In this document: one piece after another, positions 54,234 to 63,957 of the stretch
Position numbering within the stretch: position 1 is the first letter of the stretch
Layout of the letters: each line of letters starts with the position of its first letter
NCBI RefSeq assembly: GCF_001767395.1
Contig: NZ_CP017014.1
Coordinates: 3,985,012-4,049,011 of the forward strand
Source: Rhodococcus sp. WMMA185
GTDB lineage: Bacteria > Actinomycetota > Actinomycetes > Mycobacteriales > Mycobacteriaceae
Length of the DNA: 64,000 nucleotides
Direction: 5' to 3'
Program-made: the position numbers and the translations under genes
Notes under the pieces: generated by a model
Databases searched by the model: none
What the model was told of the DNA's origin: nothing
The model's input: only the letters and a program-made list of their open reading frames with translations

Positions 54234-55385
54234 ATGGCAGGTAGCAAAAGCGGAGCGGGCCGGGCCATCGGGCTCGCGGCGACGTTGGCCGTTGTGGCCT
54301 CGTGTACGACGACCGAAGACCCCGAAGACCATGGCTATCAGCTCACCAAGCTGCCCCCGGCAGCTGTCGGCGCGGTGTCTGTGGGACCGGCGCTCCCCGA
54401 AGCGGTCGACGATCGGGATTGGACCACGGTGTTCTTCTTCGACGAGGACGGAACCAACCTCGGACGGGTTGAGGGAAATGCCATCCACGGCAACCACATT
54501 CTGGTATCTGATCGCGGAATCGTTTCGGCTTCCTCGCGTGCGGTGACCACGCTCACTGATACCTCACGGACCGATACCCCGATGGGACACGAAACGATCG
54601 TCCGAGCCGCAGTGAACCAACCTGCAAGCGGTGCTTCGACGATTTGGTTCGACAACGGAACCGGCACCAGTTTCGTTTCGATCGACGCTGACGACGGCCC
54701 TACGTCGAGCACCGTGCCCGGTGTTGTGCAGACGTCGGCCTACTGCGGGAACCGGAGCTTCGCCGTCGTCGACGAATCTGTCGTCGGCACGGAAGGCGAC
54801 CCGATCCAACACGGGCTCTACGAGATTCTGTCGGACGGGCGGCCTGTCGTGCGGGCGCAATGGGAGCATCCGGCCGAGTTCCGACCAGCGGTCGTCACGT
54901 CGGCGTGCTCAGGCGACGGACAGACAATTCTTGCCCTCTACCAGCGCACTGAGACGGACGATCGCACCCTGGGTTTGGTGCGGATCACCGTATCCGATGG
55001 CTCTCGATCCGAAACAGAACTCGAGATGCCGCGCGGCGAATCGAATGTCCGATCGGGTACCTCGGTGGCTGTCGATGATCGGCTCTACTGGATCAGTTCG
55101 GAAGGAAACGTGCTGTCCGCTGTTGTAGAAGGATCGCCGATCGTCACGCAGGAATGGGTGATTCCCGATGGCGACGAGATCGTCGCATCGGTGCACGGAA
55201 CGACCGTTGCAGTGATCAGCTACCGCGGCGTCCCCACATTCTCCGAGTACGACCTTCGCACCGGTGAGCGGACGAGGGGGCCAATCGAGTTGCCCTGGCT
55301 CGATGACATCATCGGATCGGACACTGAGGCCGGGGGGAATTTCTACTCGATCTCCCATGCCGTCGGGTTGCCGGCGGGTCTCTAG
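54234..55385 (+). CDS. Putative lipoprotein, beta-propeller-like
   Basis: A 383-residue protein with a signal segment (about 9-22) and a lipobox VVASC, so probably a membrane-anchored lipoprotein. The rest is beta-rich with repeated short strands, resembling a propeller, but no family is recognised. An AAAGGA lies about 14 nt before ATG 54234, which is long spacing. Function unknown. Confidence 0.65.
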   Translation: MAGSKSGAGRAIGLAATLAVVASCTTTEDPEDHGYQLTKLPPAAVGAVSVGPALPEAVDDRDWTTVFFFDEDGTNLGRVEGNAIHGNHILVSDRGIVSASSRAVTTLTDTSRTDTPMGHETIVRAAVNQPASGASTIWFDNGTGTSFVSIDADDGPTSSTVPGVVQTSAYCGNRSFAVVDESVVGTEGDPIQHGLYEILSDGRPVVRAQWEHPAEFRPAVVTSACSGDGQTILALYQRTETDDRTLGLVRITVSDGSRSETELEMPRGESNVRSGTSVAVDDRLYWISSEGNVLSAVVEGSPIVTQEWVIPDGDEIVASVHGTTVAVISYRGVPTFSEYDLRTGERTRGPIELPWLDDIIGSDTEAGGNFYSISHAVGLPAGL

Positions 55386-55414
55386 TAGCCCACTACCTAC
55401 ACGGGCCCGGCAGT

Positions 55415-56410
55415 CTATCGCCGACCTGCCGCGCGAGACCGCAGAGAATCACCTCTGGCGTATCTCTGTGCGAGCGCCGCACACACGATCAGCTGAATCT
55501 GGTGGAAGATCATCAGCGGCAGCACGATCAGGCCCACCGGTTGATCTGCGAACAGGACGCTGGCCATCGCGAGACCTGCCGCGAGGCTCTTCTTCGATCC
55601 GCAGAAGACGATGACGATCCGGTCGGGGAGGCTGAATCCCAGCGCACGGCCGGTGAGGGCCGTGATCGCGAGAACTGCCGCGAGGAGTACGACACACACG
55701 ACCACCACACCGACCACCTGTGAGGGTGAGACGGTGCTCCAGATTCCTTCACTCATGCTTGTGCTGAATGCCCAGAAGACAATCAGGAATATCGAGCCGC
55801 GATCGACGAACCTGGTGGGCTCTCGGTATTTCTGGAACCAGTCGATGACCAACGGCCGGAGCAACTGCCCAGCGAAGAATGGCACCAGTAGTTGGAGCAC
55901 GATGTCCACGATCGACGTCAGGGTGATGCCGGCGCCGCCGTCCGCGCTCATCAGCAGGATCACCAGAGCCGGTGTCAGGAACACACCGAGGAGGTTGGAC
56001 ACCGATGCGCTCACGATTGCGCCGGCTACGTTGCCCTTCGCGATCGATGTGAACGCGATCGACGTCTGAACCGTCGAGGGAACCAGGCACAGGTAGAGAA
56101 CGCCGGTGTATAGGTCCTCGCTGAGCACTCCCGGAACCAGCACGCCGAACCCGAGGCCGATCAGCGGAAAGAGTATGAAGGTCGCGGCCAACACGACGGA
56201 ATGAAGCCGCCAGTGCTGCAACCCGCGCAGCGCCTCCGTTGGTGACAGGCGCACACCGTAGAGCAGGAACAGTATGCCGATCGCGATCCGGGTGGCCCAG
56301 TCGAGGACCGTCTGGCCACTGCCCGAGACGGGAAAGATGCTCCCCAGAATCGCCGCGGCGAGGACTCCCAGAATGAATCCGTCGATGTAGAACCGGCTGA
56401 GGAACTTCAC
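55415..56410 (-). CDS. Bile acid:sodium symporter-fold (SBF-like, YfeH/SLC10A7-type) transporter
   Basis: A 331-residue membrane protein with about ten hydrophobic segments. Family blocks are GILFLLYGVRLSP, CLVPSTVQTSIAFTSIAKGNVAGAI and IVFCGSKKSLAAGLAMASVLF. The transported substrate is unknown. It converges on the lipoprotein gene with a 29-bp gap. Confidence 0.87.
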   Translation of the reverse strand: MKFLSRFYIDGFILGVLAAAILGSIFPVSGSGQTVLDWATRIAIGILFLLYGVRLSPTEALRGLQHWRLHSVVLAATFILFPLIGLGFGVLVPGVLSEDLYTGVLYLCLVPSTVQTSIAFTSIAKGNVAGAIVSASVSNLLGVFLTPALVILLMSADGGAGITLTSIVDIVLQLLVPFFAGQLLRPLVIDWFQKYREPTRFVDRGSIFLIVFWAFSTSMSEGIWSTVSPSQVVGVVVVCVVLLAAVLAITALTGRALGFSLPDRIVIVFCGSKKSLAAGLAMASVLFADQPVGLIVLPLMIFHQIQLIVCAALAQRYARGDSLRSRAAGRR

Positions 56411-56517
56411 CGTGCCAAGAATAGAGCGAAGCGGCCGTGCCGGTTCATCAACGCGGCCGACTCAGGGCGAGGCGGCGGGCAGGGTTTTCCGCCGCCCACC
56501 GCCTCTCGGATACAGCT

Positions 56518-57153
56518 CTATGCGGGTTTGTCTTCCGTCCACTTCGCGCAGTTGTCCGACGTTGTGAATGTGGTGTCGGTGTCCTTGATGATCACAATCG
56601 ATGCAACGTTGTCTGCGGAGGTGGAGCCGTTTGCAGTACCGTCGGCGTCCGCAAGGGTCCATTCGCAACCCGCATCGCTGACGCTGTGGTAGGTGCCCGG
56701 CTTGATCTGACCCTCTTCCTCACCGATGGTGTACTCACCTTTTCCGGCGGGAATGGTCTCGGCCATCATCTGCCGCAGGCTCTCCGTGTTCAACATGATG
56801 CCGGAGGATGAGAACGACGTCGGCACGGGCGGCGCATCGTTCAACCACTCCCACTCGCAGTCGGCTGTCGTGTTGAACGACTCGTCGGTGGGTTCGATGA
56901 TCACAAACGAGCTGTTGCCCTGGGCGACTACGACGTCGTCCTCTTCGGTCTCGCCGGCTACCGTGCGCGACCACTCGCAGTTCTGGCCCTCCGCGGTTTT
57001 GTACATGCCAGGGGTCATCTGGCCTTCATCGGTGCCAACCTCAGAGACGTTGTCCAACTCAGAGACATTGTCCAACTCCTGCGCATAGGCGACCCCGCCT
57101 GAGAGTAGGGCCAACGACGCCACTGCGGCGATCCCGATTGCTGTCCTGCGCAT
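56518..57153 (-). CDS. Secreted protein with two Cys/Trp 'PGxY' repeats
   Basis: A 211-residue protein with a signal peptide (about 1-24, ending AYAQ). A duplicated hexapeptide ELDNVS follows, then two repeats of one domain: EGQMTPGMYKT...NCEWSRT...DCEWEWL and EGQIKPGTYHS...GCEWTLA...NCAKWTE. The pattern PGxY ... CxW ... D..F.....C..W also fits the single domain of the protein at 47275-47760. Function unknown. Confidence 0.75.
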   Translation of the reverse strand: MRRTAIGIAAVASLALLSGGVAYAQELDNVSELDNVSEVGTDEGQMTPGMYKTAEGQNCEWSRTVAGETEEDDVVVAQGNSSFVIIEPTDESFNTTADCEWEWLNDAPPVPTSFSSSGIMLNTESLRQMMAETIPAGKGEYTIGEEEGQIKPGTYHSVSDAGCEWTLADADGTANGSTSADNVASIVIIKDTDTTFTTSDNCAKWTEDKPA

Positions 57154-57311
57154 GCCACTCCATCACTAGATCGTTGTCGCGGTGCCTCATCGGCGGTGAT
57201 CAGGAGAGCAGGCTACATCAATGTGGCGACAGAAAGTGACCCGAAATTCCCCGGAGTGTTGTGATGGTCAACACACTTACCCCGTAGTGAATGCCGCCTC
57301 GAGGCGTCAAG

Positions 57312-58304
57312 CTACGATCCAGCAACTCGATCATGCTCGAGCCGGAATCGCCTGTCGGCGAGCGAATTCAAGGCGCCTGCCAGATGATCGGCGCGGGCGC
57401 TCGTGACCGTCAACCGATCACCGCAGGCCGTCGTGACGATCACGGCCGGACCGGTTTTCGTCACGACACCGAAGTTGCGTGGGCTCTTCACCGTGAATCC
57501 CCAACCACCGAAGTCGTCGAACGGCTTGATCCGGTCGACGCGCGCCCCCTCGATTTCATCGATGCCATACCGCAGTGCGGTCATCCCCATGTTCACGACA
57601 CTGATGCCGGACTGATCGACCACCACCCGGAATCGCACTCGGCTCACGATCAGCAACCCGAGAGGAATCAACACGCCTAGCGGCCACCACCCGTCGGCAA
57701 GTGCGCTCACGGCGACGGCCGGGGTGATCCCGAGCAGAACGAGCAACACCAATGAGCCGACGGTGCCGAAACCAATCGTGTCGGCGACCGTGCCCGGGTG
57801 GGCGGTTCGCGGCAACTGGGGTTCGGGCGGCTGGGTTGCCAGGACTCGGCGCCGGTAGTCGCGTAGCAGTGCTGCGCCTGCCATCCCGATTGCGGCGCCG
57901 ATCACGACGCCGAGTCCGAGTGACCAGAAGGGAAGTTCGGTGTCTGCGGCATCCCGGACATCGAGTTGGATGCTCAGCATCACCACCTGAACCGTCAGGA
58001 TCACGCCGACTACGGACAGTCCGATGACGAGCATCATGCGCCGCATCATCAGTGTCGCCGGGGCAAGAGCCGCGATTACAGAACATCCGCCGCCGAGGAG
58101 AACTGTCATCAGGGCGAACGTCCATGCACTCGAGGTCGGTGTGGCGAAGCCGTTCGGTGACGTAGTGGTCCAATGGGTCGCGATCTCGGCAGGCAGGCGC
58201 GGCTCCCATGCCTTCGTCAGGATCACGCCGGACAGCGCCGCGAGCACCGGCAGGACGAGGCCGAAGAGTGCTCCGGCAGGGTCGACGATGCGGGTGTGGT
58301 TCAC
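57312..58304 (-). CDS. DUF1648-type membrane protein
   Basis: A 330-residue membrane protein. The N-terminal DUF1648 block contains LPAEIATHWTTTSPNGFAT, followed by four to six membrane segments and a C-terminal soluble region (about 225-325: RFRVVVDQSGISVVN ... GWGFTVKSPRNFGV) that resembles PH-like domains of such proteins. GTG start. It lies 18 bp downstream of the SdpI-like gene. The role may relate to envelope signalling; not shown. Confidence 0.75.
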   Translation of the reverse strand: MNHTRIVDPAGALFGLVLPVLAALSGVILTKAWEPRLPAEIATHWTTTSPNGFATPTSSAWTFALMTVLLGGGCSVIAALAPATLMMRRMMLVIGLSVVGVILTVQVVMLSIQLDVRDAADTELPFWSLGLGVVIGAAIGMAGAALLRDYRRRVLATQPPEPQLPRTAHPGTVADTIGFGTVGSLVLLVLLGITPAVAVSALADGWWPLGVLIPLGLLIVSRVRFRVVVDQSGISVVNMGMTALRYGIDEIEGARVDRIKPFDDFGGWGFTVKSPRNFGVVTKTGPAVIVTTACGDRLTVTSARADHLAGALNSLADRRFRLEHDRVAGS

Positions 58305-58322
58305 CGGGCGGCCGTGGGCCGA

Positions 58323-58724
58323 TCAGGACGGCTGGCAGACAGCCTTCAGTGAGCAGGCACCGCAGGAACTCCCGCAGTCGCCGGTGTCAGGGGCGGGCAC
58401 AGCCGCTGCGGCGCGCGCACCGAGGGTTCCGCCAGTCGCCGCGGTGAGCGCCGCGGCAACGATGCTCAGCAGAAGGGCGCCGATTCCGACGACTCCCCCG
58501 ACCAGGATTCCGGCGATTCCACCGATAGTGAGGAGTCCAGCAGCGGCAAGCAGTGTGGGGCCGGCCACCTTGTTGGCCAGCGCAAAGGTCTGATCGTCGC
58601 GCATCGTTTCAGGGGTGCGGACACCAGCCCACCGGTTGCGCGGGAGACGCTCCGTCAGGCCTGCCACGGCGATACCGGAGACCGCGACGGCGAACACGAA
58701 CAGCACGACGGAGACAATCAACAC
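58323..58724 (-). CDS. SdpI-like small membrane protein
   Basis: A 133-residue protein with an N-terminal membrane segment, the SdpI/YhfL block LPRNRWAGVRTPETMRDDQTFALANKVAGP, two more membrane segments and a Cys-rich tail (CGSSCGACSLKAVC). GTG 58724 is chosen because the longer frame to 58811 runs into the leuS upstream region; neither start has a strong ribosome binding site. Confidence 0.75.
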   Translation of the reverse strand: MLIVSVVLFVFAVAVSGIAVAGLTERLPRNRWAGVRTPETMRDDQTFALANKVAGPTLLAAAGLLTIGGIAGILVGGVVGIGALLLSIVAAALTAATGGTLGARAAAAVPAPDTGDCGSSCGACSLKAVCQPS

Positions 58725-58841
58725 CCGACCAGGATACGGCGCATCCGGATGCGCCGGTGAACCTGGGTAGTGTGACGCTCTACCCTGGGTAACGGGTATC
58801 CCCTCGTCCAAGAATGATCAGCCAAGTAGGTAGCGACCACA

Positions 58842-61679
58842 GTGACCGAGCAAGTGCAGTCCGTCAACCCGTCCGATGCGATCCCGCAGCACCGGTATAC
58901 CGCGGAGCTCGCCGGCCAGATCGAGCAGCGCTGGCAGGACCGGTGGAGCGCCGAGGGCACGTTCAACGCGCCCAACCCGGTGGGGCCGCTAGCGGGTGAG
59001 GTACCCGCCGACAAGCTGTTCGTCCAGGACATGTTCCCGTACCCGTCAGGGACGGGACTGCATGTGGGCCATCCGCTCGGCTATATCGCAACCGACGTGT
59101 TCGCTCGCTATCACCGCATGCAAGGCCACAACGTGCTGCACACCCTCGGGTACGACGCGTTCGGCTTGCCTGCCGAGCAGTACGCGGTGCAGACGGGTAC
59201 CCACCCGCGGACGACGACAGAGGCCAACATCGGCAACATGAAGCGACAGTTGCGTCGCCTCGGACTCGGCCACGACGAGCGTCGTACGTTCGCGACCACG
59301 GATGTCGACTACTACCACTGGACGCAGTGGATTTTCCTGCAGATCCACGACGCCTGGTTCGACAAGGAGGCAGGTAAGGCCCGACGGATCTCGGAGCTGG
59401 AGGCTGAATTCGCTTCTGGTGAACGCGCGCTGGAGGACGGCCGCGACTGGGAGTCGTTGCAGGCTACCGAGAAGGAATCCATCCTGGACTCGTATCGCCT
59501 TGTCTATCACTCTGATTCGATGGTCAACTGGTGTCCCGGCCTCGGTACCGTGCTGGCCAACGAAGAAGTCACCGCAGACGGCCGTAGTGACCGTGGAAAC
59601 TACCCGGTGTTCCGTAAGCACTTGCAGCAGTGGATGATGCGGATCACCGCGTACTCGGATCGGCTCGTTGACGACCTGGAGCACCTGGACTGGCCCGAGA
59701 AGGTCAAGACCATGCAGCGCAATTGGATCGGACGCTCGCACGGTGCTCAGGTGCGCTTCACCGCCGACGGCCATGACGTCGAGGTCTTCACCACGCGCCC
59801 GGACACCCTGTTCGGCGCCACCTACGTGACGCTGGCGCCGGAACACGATCTGGTGGATCAACTCGTCGCCGAGCAATGGCCCGAAGGAGTGGACGCCCGC
59901 TGGACCGGTGGCGCGGCAACTCCTGTGGAAGCTGTTGCAGCCTATCGTAAGTCGATTTCCGCCAAGTCCGATCTCGAGCGTCAGGAGAACAAGGAGAAGA
60001 CGGGCGTTTTCCTCGGCGCCTACGCCGTCAACCCGGTCAATGGGCACAAGTTGCCGGTGTTCGTCGCCGACTACGTCCTCACGGGTTACGGCACCGGTGC
60101 GATCATGGCGGTCCCCGGGCACGATCACCGCGACTGGGAGTTTGCCACCGAGTTCGGTCTGGACATCGTCGAGGTCATTTCCGGCGGCGACATCACGAAG
60201 GACGCGTACGTCGGCGACGGCACGCTGGTCAACTCGGAATTCTTGAATGGCATGACCGTCGCCGACGCGAAGAAGGCCGTCACCGAGCGGCTCGAAGTCG
60301 ACGGCAACGGCAAGGGCACCATCCAATACAAGCTGCGCGACTGGCTGTTCGCGCGCCAGCGGTACTGGGGTGAGCCTTTCCCGATCGTCTACGACGCCGA
60401 CGGTGTCGCGCATGCCCTTCCGGAATCTGCTCTTCCCGTGGGACTTCCAGAGGTAGAGGACTACGCGCCGGTCTCCTTCGACCCCGACGACTCGTCTTCG
60501 GAGCCCTCTCCCCCGCTGGCGAAGGCGGTCGACTGGGTGAACGTCGAACTGGATCTCGGTGACGGGCTGCAGACCTATCGCCGCGACACCAACGTGATGC
60601 CGCAGTGGGCCGGCAGCTCGTGGTACCAGCTGCGCTACATCGATCCGACCAACCGGGAAGTGTTCTGCGACAAGGAGAACGAACGATACTGGACCGGTCC
60701 TCGTCCGGAGATTCACGGACCGAACGATCCTGGTGGCGTCGACCTGTACGTCGGCGGCGTCGAGCACGCGGTGCTACACCTTCTCTACGCGCGGTTCTGG
60801 CACAAGGTGCTCTTCGACTTGGGTTACGTCAGTTCCAGTGAGCCGTACCGCCGTCTCTACAACCAGGGCTACATCCAGGCCTACGCCTACACCGACGCTC
60901 GCGGCGTGCATGTCCCGGCCGAAGAGGTGGAGGAGAAGGACGGGAGGTTCTTCTATCAGGGCGAGCAGGTCATCCGCGAGTACGGGAAGATGGGCAAGAG
61001 CCTCAAGAACTCCGTGTCGCCGGACGAGATCTTCGAGGAATACGGCGCGGACACGCTCCGCGTCTACGAGATGTCGATGGGGCCGCTCGACACTTCGCGC
61101 CCATGGGCGACCAAGGACGTCGTCGGTGCGCAGCGCTTCCTGCAACGTGTCTGGCGACTGGTTGTCGACGAGGAGTCCGGCGCACTGCGCGTCACCGGCG
61201 ATGACCCGACGGAGGAGACGCTGCGTGCGCTGAACAAGGCGATCGCCGGCGTGAGCGAGGACTACACGGCTCTTCGAGACAATACGGCTGCCGCCAAGCT
61301 GATTGAATACACCAACCACCTCACCAAGGCGTACCCCGACGGCGCTCCGCGCTCTGCGGTGGAACCGCTGGTGCTCATGCTGGCACCGCTGGCCCCGCAT
61401 CTCGCGGAGGAGTTGTGGTCACGGCTCGGGCACCAGAAGTCGCTGGCGCACGGACCTTTCCCGGTGGCAGACGAGAAGTGGCTGGTGGAAGACAGCGTCG
61501 AATACCCGATCCAGGTCAACGGAAAGGTCCGCAGCCGAATGACCGTAACTGCGGATGCCGCCCGTGAAGAGATCGAGAAGATCGCCCTCGCGGACGAGAA
61601 GATCGTCTCACTGCTGGACGGAAAGGATCCGCGCAAGGTGATCGTCGTGCCGGGGAAGATGGTCAACGTCGTCCTCTAG
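58842..61679 (+). CDS. leuS: Leucyl-tRNA synthetase
   Basis: A 945-residue class I synthetase: HIGH motif as HVGHPLGY near 65-72, the editing domain inserted in the middle ([18 protein letters not shown]), the KMSKS motif as KMGKSLKNS near 714-718, and an anticodon-binding C-terminal domain. It attaches leucine to tRNA-Leu. GTG 58842 gives the usual mycobacterial-type N-terminus. Confidence 0.97.
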   Translation: MTEQVQSVNPSDAIPQHRYTAELAGQIEQRWQDRWSAEGTFNAPNPVGPLAGEVPADKLFVQDMFPYPSGTGLHVGHPLGYIATDVFARYHRMQGHNVLHTLGYDAFGLPAEQYAVQTGTHPRTTTEANIGNMKRQLRRLGLGHDERRTFATTDVDYYHWTQWIFLQIHDAWFDKEAGKARRISELEAEFASGERALEDGRDWESLQATEKESILDSYRLVYHSDSMVNWCPGLGTVLANEEVTADGRSDRGNYPVFRKHLQQWMMRITAYSDRLVDDLEHLDWPEKVKTMQRNWIGRSHGAQVRFTADGHDVEVFTTRPDTLFGATYVTLAPEHDLVDQLVAEQWPEGVDARWTGGAATPVEAVAAYRKSISAKSDLERQENKEKTGVFLGAYAVNPVNGHKLPVFVADYVLTGYGTGAIMAVPGHDHRDWEFATEFGLDIVEVISGGDITKDAYVGDGTLVNSEFLNGMTVADAKKAVTERLEVDGNGKGTIQYKLRDWLFARQRYWGEPFPIVYDADGVAHALPESALPVGLPEVEDYAPVSFDPDDSSSEPSPPLAKAVDWVNVELDLGDGLQTYRRDTNVMPQWAGSSWYQLRYIDPTNREVFCDKENERYWTGPRPEIHGPNDPGGVDLYVGGVEHAVLHLLYARFWHKVLFDLGYVSSSEPYRRLYNQGYIQAYAYTDARGVHVPAEEVEEKDGRFFYQGEQVIREYGKMGKSLKNSVSPDEIFEEYGADTLRVYEMSMGPLDTSRPWATKDVVGAQRFLQRVWRLVVDEESGALRVTGDDPTEETLRALNKAIAGVSEDYTALRDNTAAAKLIEYTNHLTKAYPDGAPRSAVEPLVLMLAPLAPHLAEELWSRLGHQKSLAHGPFPVADEKWLVEDSVEYPIQVNGKVRSRMTVTADAAREEIEKIALADEKIVSLLDGKDPRKVIVVPGKMVNVVL

Positions 61680-61734
61680 ATCATCGCGCGTCGCGCGTGC
61701 GTAAGTGACTCCCGATTGGTGCGATGCTGCGCTA

Positions 61735-61772
61735 CCCTCGGTCGAATAGAACACGTTCTATTCGACCGAGGG
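61735..61772. promoter_or_regulatory. KstR-type steroid operator inside a 38-bp palindrome
   Basis: CCCTCGGTCGAATAGAAC (61735-61752) and GTTCTATTCGACCGAGGG (61755-61772) are perfect inverted repeats around AC. The centre, TAGAACACGTTCTA (61747-61760), fits the KstR consensus TnnAACnnGTTnnA exactly. It ends 8 bp before the ketosteroid isomerase start. Confidence 0.8.
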
Positions 61773-61780
61773 GTAACGCC

Positions 61781-62161
61781 ATGGCACCGTCCGCAGAAGA
61801 TATCCGCAAGACCGTCGAAAGCTATGTAGAGACGGTGGCAACGGGGACCGTCGACGACATACTTGCGCTGTTCGCCGAAGGCGCGACCGTGGAGGATCCG
61901 GTCGGCACGGAACCGAGGACCACGGTGGACTCTCTGCGTGAGTTCTACAGTGTGCTGGAACCGATGAAGCAGACGGGTGAGCTCCGAACGCTGAGGATCG
62001 CGGGCAACTCGGCTGCGTTCCATTTCTCCTTGGTCACCGATCTTGGCGAGCAGAAGTTCGAGATCGCGCCGATCGACGTGATGACCTTCGACGACGACGG
62101 GAAGATCACGTCCATGAAGGCCTACTGGGGTCAGGATGACATGGTCACGCTCGCTGACTGA
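61781..62161 (+). CDS. ksi: Delta5-3-ketosteroid isomerase
   Basis: Isomerises 3-oxo-delta5 to delta4 steroids. The 126-residue SnoaL/KSI-fold protein carries the catalytic triad equivalents Tyr15, Asp39 (ATVEDPVGTEPR) and Asp99 (IAPIDVMTF). These match Tyr14, Asp38 and Asp99 of the Comamonas testosteroni enzyme, with long local similarity. ATG 61781 has GAGGGG 7 nt upstream. The KstR-type operator directly upstream fits a steroid-catabolic role. Confidence 0.85.
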   Translation: MAPSAEDIRKTVESYVETVATGTVDDILALFAEGATVEDPVGTEPRTTVDSLREFYSVLEPMKQTGELRTLRIAGNSAAFHFSLVTDLGEQKFEIAPIDVMTFDDDGKITSMKAYWGQDDMVTLAD

Positions 62162-62224
62162 TTGCTGGTCTAGGCCGACTCCGAAGTGAAGTCTGATGAC
62201 AGCGCACACCGAAGGAGCCGCACC

Positions 62225-62896
62225 GTGCACGATCAGAATCGGCATTGGGGTCGGTCAACCGAAAATATCTACGACAGAGCAGGGTTCGGAAGGCCGACTC
62301 GAAGGGGCAAGAGCCCGGCAGTTGTTGTCGTGGACCTCACCCGCGGCTTCACCGAACCCGGTTTCCCGTCCGGTTCGGATCTGACGGACGTCGTTCTTGC
62401 GACTGCACAACTGTGTGAGGCTGCGCGCAAGAACGAAGTGCCGATCGTTTATACGAAGGTCGAGTACACCTCAGCGGAGCTGGAGGGGGGTTCGATCGCC
62501 TGGATGCACAAGGCTCCGGGACTGCGGGAGTTGCGGCAAGGCACGGAGGCGGTGGCGTTCGATCCCCGGTTGGCGGTGACCCCCGCCGACCACATCATTT
62601 GCAAGAAAGGCGTTTCGGCCTTCTTCGGCACGCCCCTCGCGTCGTTGCTTACCGGACTCCGTCGCGACACCGTCATCGTGTGCGGAGCCACCACCAGCGG
62701 CTGTGTTCGGGCAACGGTAGTCGATGCCGTGCAGTCGGGATTCTGTGCTCTCGTTCCCCGAGAGTGTGTCGGTGACCGCGCCGAAGGTCCGCACGAAGCG
62801 AACTTGTTCGACATCAACGCCAAGTACGGCGACGTCCTCGACCTGTCCGACACACTGGACTATCTTGCAGCGGCACAGCCTGGTGCGAGTCGATAG
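62225..62896 (+). CDS. Isochorismatase-family amidohydrolase (N-carbamoylsarcosine amidase/maleamate amidohydrolase-like)
   Basis: A 223-residue cysteine hydrolase with the triad Asp (VVVVDLTRGF), Lys (KKGVSAFFGT) and Cys (GATTSGCVRAT). SAFFGT and PRECVGDRAEGPHEAN are typical of the carbamoylsarcosine/maleamate amidohydrolase branch; the exact substrate is open. GTG 62225 has AAGGAG 8 nt upstream; an in-frame ATG at 62186 is less likely. Confidence 0.85.
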   Translation: MHDQNRHWGRSTENIYDRAGFGRPTRRGKSPAVVVVDLTRGFTEPGFPSGSDLTDVVLATAQLCEAARKNEVPIVYTKVEYTSAELEGGSIAWMHKAPGLRELRQGTEAVAFDPRLAVTPADHIICKKGVSAFFGTPLASLLTGLRRDTVIVCGATTSGCVRATVVDAVQSGFCALVPRECVGDRAEGPHEANLFDINAKYGDVLDLSDTLDYLAAAQPGASR

Positions 62897-62961
62897 GAGC
62901 GATTGACAGCGCTCGCGAGACTCGGTAGTCGAGTCACTCGAGCGCGCCTACGATCGTCTGC

Positions 62962-63612
62962 GTGACCTCGCTGCACGCCGAATTGCCCTATCAAGAGTTG
63001 CTCGATGCCGTCGAGGAATCGCAGGTGAGGGTCGAGGCGAGCCTGGAGGTTCTGACGGACGGTCAGGCGTTGGAGCCTTCAATGCTGCCGGGATGGAGCC
63101 GCGGGCATGTGATCACGCACCTTGCCAGGAACGCGGATGCGCTCAATCGATTCGCCATCGGGGTCATCACGGGTGAGAGCGCACCGGAGATGTATCCGGG
63201 TGGTCCGGCCGCACGCGGCGCGGCAATCGAAGAGGGGGCGGGACGCCCGGCGGAGCTACTCGCAGCCGATTTTCGATTCGCGGGCCGACGGGTGCTCGAT
63301 TCCCTGCGGCTGATTTCCGAGGACCGTTTCGAGATACTGGTGAATTGGCGCAAATCCGTCAGCGCTCGAGATATTCCGGTGCTGCGTTGGCGGGAACTCG
63401 AGATCCACCATGTCGACCTCGGCCTGGACTACACGGCAGCCGATTGGCCGTGGGCGTTCGTGGAACACACGTTGCGAACGGAGCTGCATGAGTTGAGCGC
63501 ACTCCACCCAGACGTATCGGTGCCGGATCTACCGCGCGCCGAGTTGCTGGCCTGGCTGGTCGGACGCCCCACGCGGGCGGGCCTTCCGCCGGCGCCCGCG
63601 TGGCCGTTCTGA
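62962..63612 (+). CDS. Mycothiol-dependent maleylpyruvate isomerase-like protein (DinB fold)
   Basis: A 216-residue protein with the MDMPI N-terminal domain: LPGWSRGHVITHLARNADAL with the first metal His, and WRELEIHHVDLGLDY with the later His residues. Related proteins use mycothiol; a homologue (Rv0036c) lies near leuS in M. tuberculosis. The reaction is not defined. GTG start at 62962. It converges on the last gene with a 3-bp gap. Confidence 0.82.
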   Translation: MTSLHAELPYQELLDAVEESQVRVEASLEVLTDGQALEPSMLPGWSRGHVITHLARNADALNRFAIGVITGESAPEMYPGGPAARGAAIEEGAGRPAELLAADFRFAGRRVLDSLRLISEDRFEILVNWRKSVSARDIPVLRWRELEIHHVDLGLDYTAADWPWAFVEHTLRTELHELSALHPDVSVPDLPRAELLAWLVGRPTRAGLPPAPAWPF

Positions 63613-63615
63613 GTG

Positions 63616-63957
63616 TCAGGCGTATTCGGCCGTTTCGAACGTAGTGAGGTTGTCCAAGGCATCCCAGACGGCTGTGTAGCGATGGCGAGTCACCTCGTCG
63701 ACATCGGAGAGCAGAGCGTCGAAGAGCGACTTCGGGCTGCGTTCCCACGACCGGACCAAAGCCTCGACGTCGTGGCGAGTGAACAGACCGGACCGCGCAG
63801 CCGCCTCGATCCACTCGTCGAAGTCGCCGGCGTGGATGCGCTCGACGGTTCCGAAGTCGACCCCGCCGTCGCCGAGATCAAGGGTAAACAGCGAGGCAAA
63901 GATTTCATCGCCGTCGGCGATGAGAGTGTCTCCGAGGGGATGCTCTGCGGTATTCAT
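63616..63957 (-). CDS. Hypothetical acidic protein
   Basis: A 113-residue acidic, mostly helical protein (MNTAEHPLGDTLIADGDEIF...). ATG 63957 has a strong AGGAGG about 9 nt upstream, so it is probably a real gene. No family is recognised. Confidence 0.65.
   Translation of the reverse strand: MNTAEHPLGDTLIADGDEIFASLFTLDLGDGGVDFGTVERIHAGDFDEWIEAAARSGLFTRHDVEALVRSWERSPKSLFDALLSDVDEVTRHRYTAVWDALDNLTTFETAEYA

Noticed and set aside
59046-60767. 573-codon open frame antisense to leuS
   Set aside because: High-GC third-position bias creates long antisense frames; leuS is complete and unambiguous on the plus strand, and the antisense product has no recognisable domain.
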